Assembly: GCF_048565625.1 (NCBI RefSeq)
Contig: NZ_JBLZUR010000002.1
Location: 992,001 to 1,056,000, forward strand
Direction: 5' to 3'
Source of the DNA: JBLZUR01 sp048565625
GTDB lineage: Bacteria > Pseudomonadota > Alphaproteobacteria > Sphingomonadales > Sphingomonadaceae
DNA length: 64,000 nt
The position numbers and the translations under genes were made by a program. The notes below the pieces were generated by a model, which saw nothing but the letters and a program-made list of their open reading frames with translations, was not told the DNA's origin and made no database searches. Position 1 is the stretch's first letter. Each line of letters starts with the position of its first letter. This document shows positions 1 through 9,161 of the stretch, in pieces.

Positions 1-251
1 TGACCGGAAGGGCAGAGCAGGGTATCGTCGGCGTTCCCCTTGATCTTCTCGTGCTACAGGAACTTTCGATCATCGGGTCGCAGGGCAATCCGCAATCGGG
101 ATATCCGCGGCTGCTCGGTCTGGTCGCCTCCGGAAGGCTCAATCCCACCGCTCTGGTAAGCCGCCATGTCGGCCTTGAAGAGGTGCAGGGCGTCCTGGAA
201 GACATGGATGAGTTCAAGACGACCGGCTACGTGATCATCACCCGTTTCTGA
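1..251 (+). CDS. Medium-chain (MDR) alcohol dehydrogenase, C-terminal fragment
   Basis: The reading frame is open from base 3 and stops at 249-251, so only the last 82 codons or so are present. The fragment contains an LxxLGLVASGRL-type stretch followed by HVGLEEVQGVLEDM and ends in a short beta strand. This is the usual C-terminal layout of zinc-type MDR dehydrogenases, where the last Rossmann helices are followed by a 'leave the substrate loop, then GYVII' tail. The catalytic and zinc-binding parts lie outside the window, so substrate and zinc content cannot be judged. It converges on the TetR gene at 396-1094. A second, complete MDR gene lies at 14241. Confidence 0.7.
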   Translation, partial: TGRAEQGIVGVPLDLLVLQELSIIGSQGNPQSGYPRLLGLVASGRLNPTALVSRHVGLEEVQGVLEDMDEFKTTGYVIITRF

Positions 252-395
252 TCGCATGGCGCCGAGCCGGCTGATCGACAGACCAGTGGGACCTACTTCG
301 TCGAGCACATCGCTCGAACCGATCTGCCGGGGGCATCAACTTCGCTCGAATCAAGGCCGATGGGACAATCGGGATCAGTTTATCACTCCTTGCGA

Positions 396-1094
396 CTAAC
401 CTCGAGCCGCCAATGCGAGTTCCAGACGATCCCCGAGAGTCGTGAGGCGTGCGACCTGGCGGTCCAAATCGCCAAACTTGCCGACGGTGACGATCATCCC
501 GCGATAGATGACGTTTGTTATGCCGTCGGCTGTCTCGTTGATGTCGAAGTCACCTTCGTTGCGGAGGTATGCCCAGGTTTGATGCTCAATGCATCCGAAT
601 ATCATGTCTCGCAGCAAGGACGGGGAGACATCGCTTTGGAACTCACCGGCAGCGATCGCTCCTTGACAAAGGCTGCGTATCTCGCCCGTGAAGCGACGAT
701 TGAGATCGAAGAACGGCGATGACCGGTAGCTCGCGCTCGGCCTAAGCTCGGTCAGCAGGAAACGCGTCAAGACTGGCTCGCGCTTAGTAATCTCGAGCGC
801 GCGCCAGACAAGATGGCGTAGCCGGTTCCACGTACCCTTGATCGACGGAAGATTGGGATCTCGATTAAGATGCTCCGAAAACCAGTCCTCGGCTACGCGT
901 ACGAGAAGGTCGCGCTTGGTTTCGAAATACCTGTAGATCGTTCCTTCGACCACGCCAGCCTTTGCGGCGATCTCGGCCATGGACAGATCTTCATAGCCCC
1001 TTTCGCGGATCACCTCACGGGCGATCGACAGAATGTTCGCGATCCGTTGCTCGCTCGAGAGCCGTGAGGCGCGACGTCGTACGGGCTTAGCCAT
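396..1094 (-). CDS. TetR/AcrR family transcriptional regulator
   Basis: A 232-residue protein with a basic N-terminus and a clear TetR helix-turn-helix at about residues 15-62. The HTH contains AEIAAKAGVVEGTIYRYF followed by ETKRDLL, the standard recognition-helix/helix 4 pattern. The rest is an all-helical ligand-binding domain of normal TetR length. A repressor of a neighbouring catabolic gene is the family expectation. The closest candidates are the truncated dehydrogenase to its left and the oxidase-subunit genes to its right, which run in the same direction behind it. No convincing operator palindrome was found in the 130 bases upstream of its start. Confidence 0.85.
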   Translation of the reverse strand: MAKPVRRRASRLSSEQRIANILSIAREVIRERGYEDLSMAEIAAKAGVVEGTIYRYFETKRDLLVRVAEDWFSEHLNRDPNLPSIKGTWNRLRHLVWRALEITKREPVLTRFLLTELRPSASYRSSPFFDLNRRFTGEIRSLCQGAIAAGEFQSDVSPSLLRDMIFGCIEHQTWAYLRNEGDFDINETADGITNVIYRGMIVTVGKFGDLDRQVARLTTLGDRLELALAARG

Positions 1095-1225
1095 GAAGGC
1101 TATGAGTCACCACGATGATGAAAAGGCAAGTGGAAACAGTAGCAGGTCATTGCACCCGGCGGCAGCTGGTGGGCCTTACCGCCCTTCAGCGGCAGTAGGA
1201 TCAATCAAGATCGATCAGGAACCAT

Positions 1226-1480
1226 CTACCACGGAAGCACCGTCAGCCCCGTAAAGAGGATCGCGGCAATCACGCCGGTCCAAAGCAAGGTGAACTGCCG
1301 AAAGGGCCTGTGCGGCCATCGCAGGTGCATGAACTCCGAGATGACGAGGTTCACCTTCACCATCGCGGCCACAACGATGGCCAGGCCGGCGAATAGTGTC
1401 GCGGAGTGGGTCTCACCCATGGCGAAGCTTCCGAGGGTCAGGACGACAAGCGCTATGCCGGCTACGCTGGAGCGCGTCAT
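1226..1480 (-). CDS. Cytochrome c oxidase subunit IV / NorF-like membrane protein
   Basis: An 84-residue protein made almost only of three hydrophobic segments (about residues 6-24, 28-48 and 63-83), with the MHLR motif after the second. This is the pattern of the COX4_pro family, which includes NorF. Its start is set by the ATGA overlap with the end of the upstream subunit-III-like gene (1477-1480), implying translational coupling. An alternative start much further upstream would only extend into the overlapping gene. It is likely an accessory subunit of a haem-copper or nitric-oxide reductase. No norB or norC is visible here, so the catalytic partner must be elsewhere. Confidence 0.7.
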   Translation of the reverse strand: MTRSSVAGIALVVLTLGSFAMGETHSATLFAGLAIVVAAMVKVNLVISEFMHLRWPHRPFRQFTLLWTGVIAAILFTGLTVLPW

Positions 1481-2076
1481 CGAGTTCCTCCAGCGAGATA
1501 CAGCATGGGGAACAGAACGAGCCAAAGAAGGTCGACCATGTGCCAGTAAGCGGCGGCGCTCTCTAGCCAGCGAAGGCGCTGACTTTCCTGCATGGTGTCC
1601 ATCCGTCGGAGCGTGACCACGAGGACGCCAATACCTACGACGAAGTGCAGGAAGTGAATTCCGGTAAACGTGAAATAATAGGCGAAGAACTCGTTTGTGG
1701 TGAGTCCGATGCCAGCTTCGATCTTGTGTATGTATTCGACAGCCTTCGTTATCGCAAAGCCGAGACCGACCACGAGCGCGGCGATCAGGCGGAACTTGAC
1801 GTTCGCCCATGCCCCGTTTCGGCCGGCCTCCACCGCTTTGACCATCAGCCAGCCACTGCCGATCAGGACAAGGGTGTTGAGCAGGCCAAGCAGCGGATCG
1901 AGGGAGGCGCGGGATGTGCGGTATGTGTCCGGGTCCTGCGCTTGCCCCATCATGAAAAGCAGGAAGAACACGGCAAACATTGCCATGTCCGCGCAGATGA
2001 AGAAGAGCACCCCTTCATCGCCGGGGAGAGAAGGCCGCTCCCCGGCAGGTTCTTCGTACCCCACGATGTCCTTCAC
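1477..2076 (-). CDS. Cytochrome c oxidase subunit III family protein (NorE-like)
   Basis: A 199-residue membrane protein with five hydrophobic segments. Features typical of the CoxC/NorE family are GDEGVLFFICADMAMF near the N-terminus (first helix), NEFFAYYFTFTGIHFLHF in the middle, and AYWHMVDLLWLVLFPMLYL at the C-terminus. At about 200 residues it is the length of NorE rather than of full CoxC (about 260). It sits between a membrane protein of unknown role (6 bases upstream) and the NorF-like gene (4-base overlap), so all three are probably co-transcribed. Function as an oxidase or NO-reductase assembly/accessory subunit is inferred from family only. Confidence 0.75.
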   Translation of the reverse strand: MKDIVGYEEPAGERPSLPGDEGVLFFICADMAMFAVFFLLFMMGQAQDPDTYRTSRASLDPLLGLLNTLVLIGSGWLMVKAVEAGRNGAWANVKFRLIAALVVGLGFAITKAVEYIHKIEAGIGLTTNEFFAYYFTFTGIHFLHFVVGIGVLVVTLRRMDTMQESQRLRWLESAAAYWHMVDLLWLVLFPMLYLAGGTR

Positions 2077-2082
2077 CGTGCG

Positions 2083-2745
2083 CTACTCGCCAAGCTCGGC
2101 GCGCATTCGGTCGATCGCCTTCAGCTGATACCAGGTAACGATAGGAGCATAGACAAAGAAGATCGCAAATTCGATCCAGAAGTTGAGGATCCCGTGCCTC
2201 GCAAAGGCGCCATCCTTGAAGAAGGGCATGAAGCATTCCGCGACGAACATGAAGCCGACCCAAATGGAGAACCAGCAAACCCATTTGGGAAAAAAGGGTC
2301 GCGCTCGCTTGTCACGCAAGAAGCCGGCACCGAGCGCAAACATCTGAACCGACGTCACCGAATAGGCGAGATCGATCAGCAGCCACGCTCCATCGTAGAG
2401 AAGCTGTATGATGTTGTCGGGCAACGTGTCGGGACGGTATGTCGCCGTCAACCAGAACGAGCTCGACACGAGCACGGGAACGACGGTGAGGCCCGCACCC
2501 CAGACCTGCAGGTTCGTCAGGATGTGATCGCGGCCGAGGACGTGGTCCATTACCTTGCCGATCGAAATACCCCAAACTGCATAGCTGACCGTAAAGGTCA
2601 TGCTGATCACCATTCCCAAACGGATCTCGGCACCATGCGTTCGAAAGGCGGTCGCGATTTCCGCCGCCGAGGCCGACGCCGCAAATGGCGGCAGGTTGCG
2701 CCCCAGCCAGCCCCAGAAGACGATGAATATGGCCATGAAGAGCAT
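2083..2745 (-). CDS. Multi-spanning membrane protein of unknown function, probable 5' frameshift
   Basis: From the ATG at 2745 the frame encodes 220 residues with about six hydrophobic helices, starting directly inside a helix (MLFMAIFIVFWGWLG). Upstream in the same frame, protein-like sequence continues (DNSWGTLRFCAWNG) without any ATG, GTG or TTG until a stop. A good ATG at 2818 lies in the neighbouring frame and encodes MTDGDTT. Joining the two needs a one-base shift around 2790-2800, so the real gene probably spans 2083-2818 and is either frameshifted or mis-sequenced. It is followed after 6 bases by the NorE-like gene. No function is recognised; linkage suggests a respiratory accessory role. 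Confidence 0.6.
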   Translation of the reverse strand: MLFMAIFIVFWGWLGRNLPPFAASASAAEIATAFRTHGAEIRLGMVISMTFTVSYAVWGISIGKVMDHVLGRDHILTNLQVWGAGLTVVPVLVSSSFWLTATYRPDTLPDNIIQLLYDGAWLLIDLAYSVTSVQMFALGAGFLRDKRARPFFPKWVCWFSIWVGFMFVAECFMPFFKDGAFARHGILNFWIEFAIFFVYAPIVTWYQLKAIDRMRAELGE

Positions 2746-2818
2746 GCCGTTCCAGGCGCAGAAACGCAGCGTGCCCCAGCTGTTGTCCTGAGTTAATGGT
2801 GGTGTCGCCGTCGGTCAT

Positions 2819-3201
2819 CCCCCAGTCGTGATTATTAGTTCGCGTGGTAAGCAACTTGGCCTTGCCGAATGGCCGCGTTCTACGATGATGTGCCTGCGGG
2901 CACTTCCAGCCCGAACAGGAACGTCAGCCAGCGTTGGCGCATGATTTCGGGGCGGCGAGACAGCGAGCACCCCCGAAACATCATAGACCCGGACCGAAGC
3001 CGTTTGGTCTCCGGCTCAGAAGCCGAGACTCCGCCCATCCGCATCCTCCCTAATAGATGCACCTACGCCAACTGCGTGACGTTTATACGCACGCTAGGCG
3101 AAGTCATGTGGTTGTCAATAGGTTTACGAAGTCTGGTTGATTGGCGTCTTGAGTGGCCTGCAAGACGGATGATCGCGTTCAGCTGACGGGCAGCTGTTAG
3201 C
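2819..3201. other. Intergenic region, no gene recognised
   Basis: About 380 bases between the start of the membrane-protein gene and the end of the double-TetR gene. Short frames here (for example 2880-3062 on the minus strand) show no family motif and no convincing ribosome-binding site. The region must hold the promoter of the leftward three-gene oxidase-subunit operon. Confidence 0.4.
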
Positions 3202-4458
3202 TCACGAAAGAAGCTTTTTCACCACATGCTCGATCCCGGGTCCTCTGACTGGTTCATCGTCGCAGACCGTCTCGTTCATCACCGCTTGTCCCTTCACCCA
3301 GATACCGAACGCGGCCGCCGCAGACCGGGCGATGCTGCAGGAGGGCGGCCAAATCGTCTGGCTTGCTCGATAGGTGCCCGATCCTTCGATCTTCCGCAGG
3401 TGCAGGATCAGCGGCTTCAGTTCCGGCACCCGCCGCGCCTGCAGAGCTGCTTGGCCGGTAAGCCGAGCGACACCGATGTAAAATCCTGCTGGGTGCTCGT
3501 CGCCTCTGGGGTCGATCAACTCTCCGAGCCGGTCTGCCCATTCCTGCAGTGTCGGGAAAGCGACTCCGCCCCCGCTGTTCGGGTCGATTTCCTTCGGTAT
3601 GCCCTTGAACAGGGCCCGCCAAACGGCCTCATTGATGAAGGAGCCGGTGTCACCGAAGTGATACGTGATCATAGATAGCGAGCGATTGGCACGCTTGGCG
3701 ACCCGGCGCAGGTTCAGTGACCGGATACCGCCCTTCAGGATCTCGGGTATGGCAACTTCAAGCAGCTGCTCCTTGAGGGATGAGGTTTCATCCTGGAGCG
3801 CCAAGGCGTGCGCCTCGACGCTCTGCCGGCTCATGAAGCTGGTGATCTCCGACCCGAAATTGTCTGGCGAGGCGTTCGTCAGCCGGGCCACCAATGCTCG
3901 CAAGGTTTCACCTACCAGAAGGACGTAATCCAATCCGTCCCAAAGCGAAAAGGAATAAACCTCCTCCATCATGACGTAGGTGTTCAGGGTGCGAGCGTTA
4001 GTTCCGTCCAGGCCCATGCGCTCCAGGTGGTTACGCCAGAACGCTTCGCGTCGCGAAATCCATTGCCGGAGCGGCTCCACGCTGTCGTCGACATCCGCAG
4101 CCTTGAACAAGATCTCCGACCAGAAGGGACCTGTACGGCAGATGCTGCGAAGTCGTAGGTAGGAGGAGACCAGGTCGAGAAGGCTGCGAGAGCTCAGGGT
4201 GAGCCCGTCAATCGTGTGGTCGAGACTGTCGTGCCACGCCGCATCTTCCTCAAGCGCTGCCCGCATCGCCTCGGCGATCAGCTCCCTCTTGCCTGCGAAG
4301 TAGAGGAAAACGCCGGCGGGCGAGCAGCCGGCAGCCGTCGCGACGTCTCGCAACGTCAGGTCGTCCAATCCGTCGCGCGAAATACCCGCCACTGCCGCTT
4401 CGACTAATGCGTCGCGGGTCGGGGTCGCTGGTGTTTGCACGTTTCCGTTCCTTGCCAT
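3202..4458 (-). CDS. TetR-family regulator with two tandem TetR HTH domains
   Basis: A 418-residue protein, twice the usual TetR length. Domain 1 has an HTH with LTLRDVATAAGCSPAGVFLYF at about residues 35-58. Domain 2 restarts at about residue 227 with LKEQLLEVAIPEILKGG, then LNLRRVAKRANRSLSMITYHF. The ATG at 4458 (MARNGN) is preferred; an in-frame ATG at 4500 would add 14 residues. The gene is divergent from the DUF7064/TonB-receptor operon, and a perfect GTAAAC-GG-GTTTAC palindrome lies between them. The likely role is repression of that operon in response to its substrate. Two DNA-binding heads in one chain suggest a pseudo-dimer that could act as a monomer or bridge two sites. Confidence 0.85.
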   Translation of the reverse strand: MARNGNVQTPATPTRDALVEAAVAGISRDGLDDLTLRDVATAAGCSPAGVFLYFAGKRELIAEAMRAALEEDAAWHDSLDHTIDGLTLSSRSLLDLVSSYLRLRSICRTGPFWSEILFKAADVDDSVEPLRQWISRREAFWRNHLERMGLDGTNARTLNTYVMMEEVYSFSLWDGLDYVLLVGETLRALVARLTNASPDNFGSEITSFMSRQSVEAHALALQDETSSLKEQLLEVAIPEILKGGIRSLNLRRVAKRANRSLSMITYHFGDTGSFINEAVWRALFKGIPKEIDPNSGGGVAFPTLQEWADRLGELIDPRGDEHPAGFYIGVARLTGQAALQARRVPELKPLILHLRKIEGSGTYRASQTIWPPSCSIARSAAAAFGIWVKGQAVMNETVCDDEPVRGPGIEHVVKKLLS

Positions 4459-4584
4459 GTGATTCTCTAAAGACCGACGACCAAAATAGGCAACGCTCAC
4501 CGGTAAAAAAACGATGTGTCGATCACAGGCGAGAACCCATCCAGCTGAAATTGTTCATGGAAAGCTAAAACGGTCCACGTCTCG

Positions 4585-4598
4585 GTAAACGGGTTTAC
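4585..4598. promoter_or_regulatory. Palindrome GTAAAC-GG-GTTTAC, candidate operator of the double TetR
   Basis: A perfect 6-bp inverted repeat with a 2-base centre in the 268-base divergent promoter region between the double-TetR gene and the DUF7064 gene at 4727. Position and symmetry fit a TetR-type operator. No second copy was found in the window, so assignment rests on location alone. Confidence 0.45.
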
Positions 4599-4726
4599 GG
4601 CTTGACGGAGTGTCACAGGTGTTGCAACATCATGACCAGGCGAAAGGCGGAAAACCGCACGTCCGCAGTTCCGACGCCACCATGGGCGCTTCGGATCTGT
4701 CGTTCCGCGCAAGGATGGGATGATTG

Positions 4727-5677
4727 ATGGCTTTCGAGAATGTGACGACCGCTCTCCCGGCTTTGGCGATCGAGCATGACAACCGGCATCGCCTGCGGCC
4801 GGCTCCGCATTCGCGCGAAGGTGTGGTTTTCATGCTTTCCCTTCCGGAGGAGGGGCTTGCAGGCTTCATCTATCCCTGGATCAACGGTAACGGCACCGCG
4901 AACGCCGCGACCTGCATCTTCGGTCCGGGTGTCTCCGCGCCGATACAGGAGCGGTTCGAAGACGTTGCGGTGTCCGAGGACATGGATTTCTACGACTGGA
5001 GCGTCGGCGGGCTAAGGCTCAAGATCGACGAGCCTATGGTGAGCGCCGACGTCTCCTTTCATGGGGAGAAGGTTCAGCTGGATTACCGTTTTGATGGTAT
5101 GCATCCGGCATATGCATTTGGCTCTCACAAGGACGGGTGTCCACAATACTACGCCGACGATCGCATGGAGCAGCACGGACATGTGAAGGGCGTCCTTCGA
5201 GTAGAGGGGCGGTCGATCCCGTTCGAGACGGTCGGTCAGCGTGACCACGCTTGGGGTACGCGTATCTGGGGGCTTAACCAGCACTACAAATGGTTCCACG
5301 CGACGACACAGACGTCTGCGGTCCACTTCTTCGAGATGCAGTCCTTCGGTGCGGTTCATGTGCGGGGTTTCGTCTTCAAAGACGGTGTGATGTCGCAAGT
5401 TGCATCGGTCGCGCACGAATATGTCTTTGATGACGACATGCATCATATCTCGATCGACGTGGTCGTGGTGGATGATCTGCAGCGGGTCACGCGCGTTGAG
5501 TGCGAAACCTTCGCCAAGTACCAGTTCAACGCTGATCCGAAGATCGTCCTGAAAGAGTCCGCCACAATTGTGAAGGTGGATGGCGTAGGCGGTGTCGGAT
5601 GGTGCGAGTTCTGCTGGAACAAGGATTATTACGACCTTGCTCGCATCCATGCCGAGGAGTTTCAGCCGTACAAGTAG
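4727..5677 (+). CDS. DUF7064/DUF7065 (CrtC/hydroxyneurosporene-synthase-like) protein
   Basis: A 316-residue protein with no signal peptide. The sequence is rich in beta strands and aromatic residues and carries the conserved QRDHAWGTRIW motif near residue 172, which corresponds to the DxSWGxR motif of this family. These proteins are distantly related to CrtC hydratases and lipocalin-like AttH proteins that bind hydrophobic molecules. A paralogue with the same motif lies at 8139, on the other side of the TonB receptor. The ATG at 4727 follows a TTG in frame (4724) and is preferred. It is the first gene of the rightward operon, probably controlled by the double-TetR regulator. Hydration or binding of a terpenoid/steroid-like substrate is inference. 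Confidence 0.7.
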   Translation: MAFENVTTALPALAIEHDNRHRLRPAPHSREGVVFMLSLPEEGLAGFIYPWINGNGTANAATCIFGPGVSAPIQERFEDVAVSEDMDFYDWSVGGLRLKIDEPMVSADVSFHGEKVQLDYRFDGMHPAYAFGSHKDGCPQYYADDRMEQHGHVKGVLRVEGRSIPFETVGQRDHAWGTRIWGLNQHYKWFHATTQTSAVHFFEMQSFGAVHVRGFVFKDGVMSQVASVAHEYVFDDDMHHISIDVVVVDDLQRVTRVECETFAKYQFNADPKIVLKESATIVKVDGVGGVGWCEFCWNKDYYDLARIHAEEFQPYK

Positions 5678-5733
5678 TCGCGCGTTAGTACATGAAAAAA
5701 AAGACATACAACACAGGATGAGGAGAGTTTTTC

Positions 5734-8109
5734 ATGGGCATTCGTATGCGCCGTGCGGATCTGATGATCTGCAATATCCTCCTTGCGGCGATCTCGGCAG
5801 TGCCGGCGCTGGCGCAGGACGCCGCAACCACAGGCGGCTTGGACGAGATTATCGTGACCGCACAGAAGCGTTCGCAATCGATCAACGACGTTCCGGTCTC
5901 GCTGACGGTCGCGTCCGGCAACCAGTTGCGTGCCGCCGGTGTCGCCTCCACCGCGGATCTCGCGAAGGTTGTTCCAGGCCTGACCGCGCAGCCGTCGCCG
6001 ATCAACACGCCGGTCTACACCTTGCGCGGAGTCGGCTTCTTTGAGTTCTCGCTTGCCGCGACGCCAACCGTCGCCGTCTATAATGACGAGGTGCCGCTTC
6101 CCTTCGGCGCGATGAGCAAGGCGACCGGCCTGGATCTGGAGCGAGTGGAGGTCCTGAAAGGACCGCAGGGGACTTTGTTCGGGCAGAACACCACGGGCGG
6201 CGCAATCAATTTCATTGCGGCGAAGCCGACTAATGATTTCCGTGCCGGTGTGGATGCTGAGTATGGCCGGTTCAATACCGTCGACGTGCAGGGCTTTGTC
6301 AGTGGACCGCTCACGAATACCCTGAAGGCTCGTATCGCACTGAGGGTAAAGAACGGGGATGCATGGCAGAAGAACCCCTTCCGCGACGACTCGCTGGGGA
6401 AGGTTCGGGAGAAGCAGGGTCGCATCCTTGTGGACTGGGAACCTGCCGATCGGCTCAAGGTGTCCTTCAATGTGAACGGCTGGACGGACAAGTCGGATAG
6501 CCAGGCGCCTCAGCGTACCGAAACGTTCATCAGCTCTCCGGGTAACCCGAACTCGGCGATCGTGGCGGCACTTCCGCCGCTCCCCAACTACAACAATCGC
6601 ACTGCGGATTGGTCTCGGACCGGGGACTTCGGGACGGAGCGTCTGCCGCTGCGCCATGACGACAACTTCATCCAAGGGTCCGCCCGGATCGACTTCGAGC
6701 TTAGTGACGATATCAAACTTAGTACGATCTCCGCATATGAGCGGTACAAGACGGACTCATATCAGGACTATGACGGATCTGCTCTCAACATCGCTGACCT
6801 CCATAGCAAGGGTAAGATCGAGACCTTCTCTCAAGAGATACGCCTCTCCGGCAGCACCGGCGGTCTGATCTGGACCGTCGGCGGCAATTACGAAGACGAT
6901 CGCGTGGACGACGCCTACATGTTCTATGCACAGGATGCGTCCACCAGCTATGTCGCCGGGCCTCTGCGCGGCGGGCCTGCCATCGCCATCAATAACCAGC
7001 GTATCAAGACGTATGCTGTCTTCGGCAACGTGGAGTACGAGATCGCTCCTCGTCTCAACCTGATCGCCGGCGCGCGCTATACCGATCGTCGTGCGCATCA
7101 GATACGCGCCGGCCTTTTCGACACGTCCGCTCCGTTCATCGGGGAGCGTCATCTCGATCCGAACATCTACAGCTTTCCCAAGGCGTTCACTTTCCTTCAG
7201 ACGGTCCTTCCGCCTTTCGTCACCGATCCCATCACGCTTACGCCGACCGACAACGTCACATTCGGAGATGACGGTTATCCGCTCGTGAAGCCGCTGACGC
7301 AGCGGCTGAACGAGGACAATGTGTCCTGGCGAGCGGGCATCAACTACAAAACCGCCAATCGCGGTCTGATCTACGCGACGGTGAGCAAAGGCTATAAGGC
7401 AGGGTCGTTCCCGACGACCGCCGGCGCGACCGTGCGTGAATATCGTCCGGTGACCCAGGAGTCGCTGCTGTCCTATGAGGTGGGCTTCAAGCAGCCCCTG
7501 TTCGACCGTAAGGTGCAGGTAAACGGCGCGGCGTTCTACTATGACTACAAGGACAAGCAGCTTCGCGGCCGCGTGCTGAACCCCATCTTCGGCCCACTCG
7601 ATGCGCTCGTGCAGATCCCGAAGTCGCGTGTCTGGGGCGTAGAGGGCGAAGTGACGGCACAGCCGGTCACCGGATTGCAGATCAGTGCTGCGGCCACTTA
7701 CATCAATACCAAGATCAAGGAATTCGTCGGATTCAATCAGTCCGGTGTGCTTTCGGACTACTCTGGTTTCCGCTTCCCGTTCTCGCCCAAGCTGTCGATC
7801 GTCGCTGCGGCCGATTATGAATTCCCGGTGAGCGACACGCTCCACGCCTTTGTCGGGGTCTCTTCCCTCTCGAACTCCTCCACGACCGCCAGCATCGGCG
7901 ACATTCCTCAGCTGCGGATTAAGGGTTATACGCTCGTGGATGCGCGTCTGGGCTTGAAATCGCCGGATGACGTTTGGCGTTTCTCCGTTTGGGGACGGAA
8001 CCTTTTTAACACCAACTATTGGACAAGCGCCAACCAGTCCCAGGATGTGTATGTCCGGTTCACCGGCCGACCTGTCACCTATGGTGCTTCCGTCGGTTAC
8101 CGCTTTTGA
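5734..8109 (+). CDS. TonB-dependent receptor
   Basis: A 791-residue outer-membrane receptor. Residues 1-28 form a signal peptide ending in ALAQD. A TonB-box-like DEIIVTAQKR segment follows, then the plug domain with VEVLKGPQGTLFG and NTTGGAINF near residues 138-160, and a long beta-barrel ending in the terminal aromatic residue (GYRF) typical of outer-membrane proteins. An AGGAGAG ribosome-binding site precedes the ATG. It belongs to the FecA-like type that sphingomonads use in large numbers to import hydrophobic or conjugated carbon sources. Its position between two DUF7064 proteins and before a kinase-fold protein suggests uptake of the substrate those proteins handle. A close paralogue lies at 23910. 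Confidence 0.95.
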   Translation: MGIRMRRADLMICNILLAAISAVPALAQDAATTGGLDEIIVTAQKRSQSINDVPVSLTVASGNQLRAAGVASTADLAKVVPGLTAQPSPINTPVYTLRGVGFFEFSLAATPTVAVYNDEVPLPFGAMSKATGLDLERVEVLKGPQGTLFGQNTTGGAINFIAAKPTNDFRAGVDAEYGRFNTVDVQGFVSGPLTNTLKARIALRVKNGDAWQKNPFRDDSLGKVREKQGRILVDWEPADRLKVSFNVNGWTDKSDSQAPQRTETFISSPGNPNSAIVAALPPLPNYNNRTADWSRTGDFGTERLPLRHDDNFIQGSARIDFELSDDIKLSTISAYERYKTDSYQDYDGSALNIADLHSKGKIETFSQEIRLSGSTGGLIWTVGGNYEDDRVDDAYMFYAQDASTSYVAGPLRGGPAIAINNQRIKTYAVFGNVEYEIAPRLNLIAGARYTDRRAHQIRAGLFDTSAPFIGERHLDPNIYSFPKAFTFLQTVLPPFVTDPITLTPTDNVTFGDDGYPLVKPLTQRLNEDNVSWRAGINYKTANRGLIYATVSKGYKAGSFPTTAGATVREYRPVTQESLLSYEVGFKQPLFDRKVQVNGAAFYYDYKDKQLRGRVLNPIFGPLDALVQIPKSRVWGVEGEVTAQPVTGLQISAAATYINTKIKEFVGFNQSGVLSDYSGFRFPFSPKLSIVAAADYEFPVSDTLHAFVGVSSLSNSSTTASIGDIPQLRIKGYTLVDARLGLKSPDDVWRFSVWGRNLFNTNYWTSANQSQDVYVRFTGRPVTYGASVGYRF

Positions 8110-8138
8110 TCCATACGAATTAACGGCAGGAGTAGAGA

Positions 8139-9125
8139 ATGATTCAGGCCGACGTATTCAGTTTTCACGCGCGTGATCCTGCCGACTGGACCTGGACGGA
8201 GACGGTGTTCTTGTTCTTCTCCGTTCCGGAGGAGGGGATAAGCTGCTCGATCTATGTGCTTGCCCGTCCGAACCTGGGCGTTTGTCACAGCAGCATCGAG
8301 ATTCACAAGGGGTTCTGCCATCATCCGTGGGAAGGCGGGTTCACCGACGCGCAGCTCCACCTGCCGTGTCCCGCCGACTTTTCCAATTTTACGCTTCCGA
8401 ACGGACTTTCCTTTCAGAGCCGAAATCAGCCTCGTGATTTCGCGATCCAGTATCTCAGCAAGGATGGCGCGTGCAGGTTCGACGTCGACTACGTAGCCCT
8501 CAGCTATCCCTTCGATACCCACGACCCGAACGACAACCCTCTTGTCGCCCATAGCAAGGAGTCGGCGAACGTCCCCGGGTACGATGGGTGGCACAACGGC
8601 CATATGGAGAGCATCGGCCGAATCACCGGCAAGGTGACGCTGTACGGGAAGACCTACGAGGTCGATTGCATCGATGGCATGGACAAGAGCTGGGGGCCGC
8701 GGCCCGACTTCGGTCAGCAGGGGTCCAGCTGGTTCCATGTCGCCACCGATGACGGGTTTGCCGCCTTCCTTGCCATGGGACTGAACTTCGTCGACCGGGA
8801 AGTCACTTACGGGCCGCTCCGCTTCGGCTTCGTCGTCGTCGATGGCGAGAAGACCGGGATCGTCGAGGCAAGCATGTCGTCGCAGCGGAGCGATATGCTG
8901 GTGATGCGTACTGTGGTCGACTTCAAGGATGCGAAAGGTCGTACCTACCATGCGGTAGGCACGGCGCTGGCCGCGGCTCCCTGGTACACGTTCAATCCGG
9001 CTTGCGTGTCGTTTCAGACATTGCTGAGGTGGGAGTGCAACGGCAAAACAGGGGCGTCGCACTTTACGGACTTCATGGGCTTGAATTTCATGACCCAAGG
9101 TGTCGCACCGCGGCACGTTCCTTGA
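8139..9125 (+). CDS. DUF7064/DUF7065 (CrtC-like) protein, second paralogue
   Basis: A 328-residue protein sharing with the protein at 4727 the beta-rich layout and the key motif, here DGMDKSWGPRPDF near residue 185. It is preceded by a GGCAGGAGT-type ribosome-binding site and starts 29 bases after the receptor gene, so it is in the same operon. Two divergent copies in one operon suggest either successive steps or a heteromer. Enzymatic activity has not been shown for this family to my knowledge; hydratase or carrier roles are inferred from the CrtC/AttH relationship. Confidence 0.7.
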   Translation: MIQADVFSFHARDPADWTWTETVFLFFSVPEEGISCSIYVLARPNLGVCHSSIEIHKGFCHHPWEGGFTDAQLHLPCPADFSNFTLPNGLSFQSRNQPRDFAIQYLSKDGACRFDVDYVALSYPFDTHDPNDNPLVAHSKESANVPGYDGWHNGHMESIGRITGKVTLYGKTYEVDCIDGMDKSWGPRPDFGQQGSSWFHVATDDGFAAFLAMGLNFVDREVTYGPLRFGFVVVDGEKTGIVEASMSSQRSDMLVMRTVVDFKDAKGRTYHAVGTALAAAPWYTFNPACVSFQTLLRWECNGKTGASHFTDFMGLNFMTQGVAPRHVP

Positions 9126-9161
9126 GCGGTCTCTATTAGAACAGATGACGAGGGGACTTAG

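Noticed and set aside
360..722. Rightward 120-codon frame
   Set aside because: It is antisense to the TetR gene at 396-1094 and has no family similarity or ribosome-binding site.
1226..2745. Nitric oxide reductase operon
   Set aside because: NorE/NorF-like genes alone do not define it; no norB, norC, norQ or norD is visible.
1645..2796. Long rightward frame of 383 codons
   Set aside because: It runs antisense to the NorE-like and membrane-protein genes and is very rich in Arg, His, Glu, typical for a GC-rich shadow frame.
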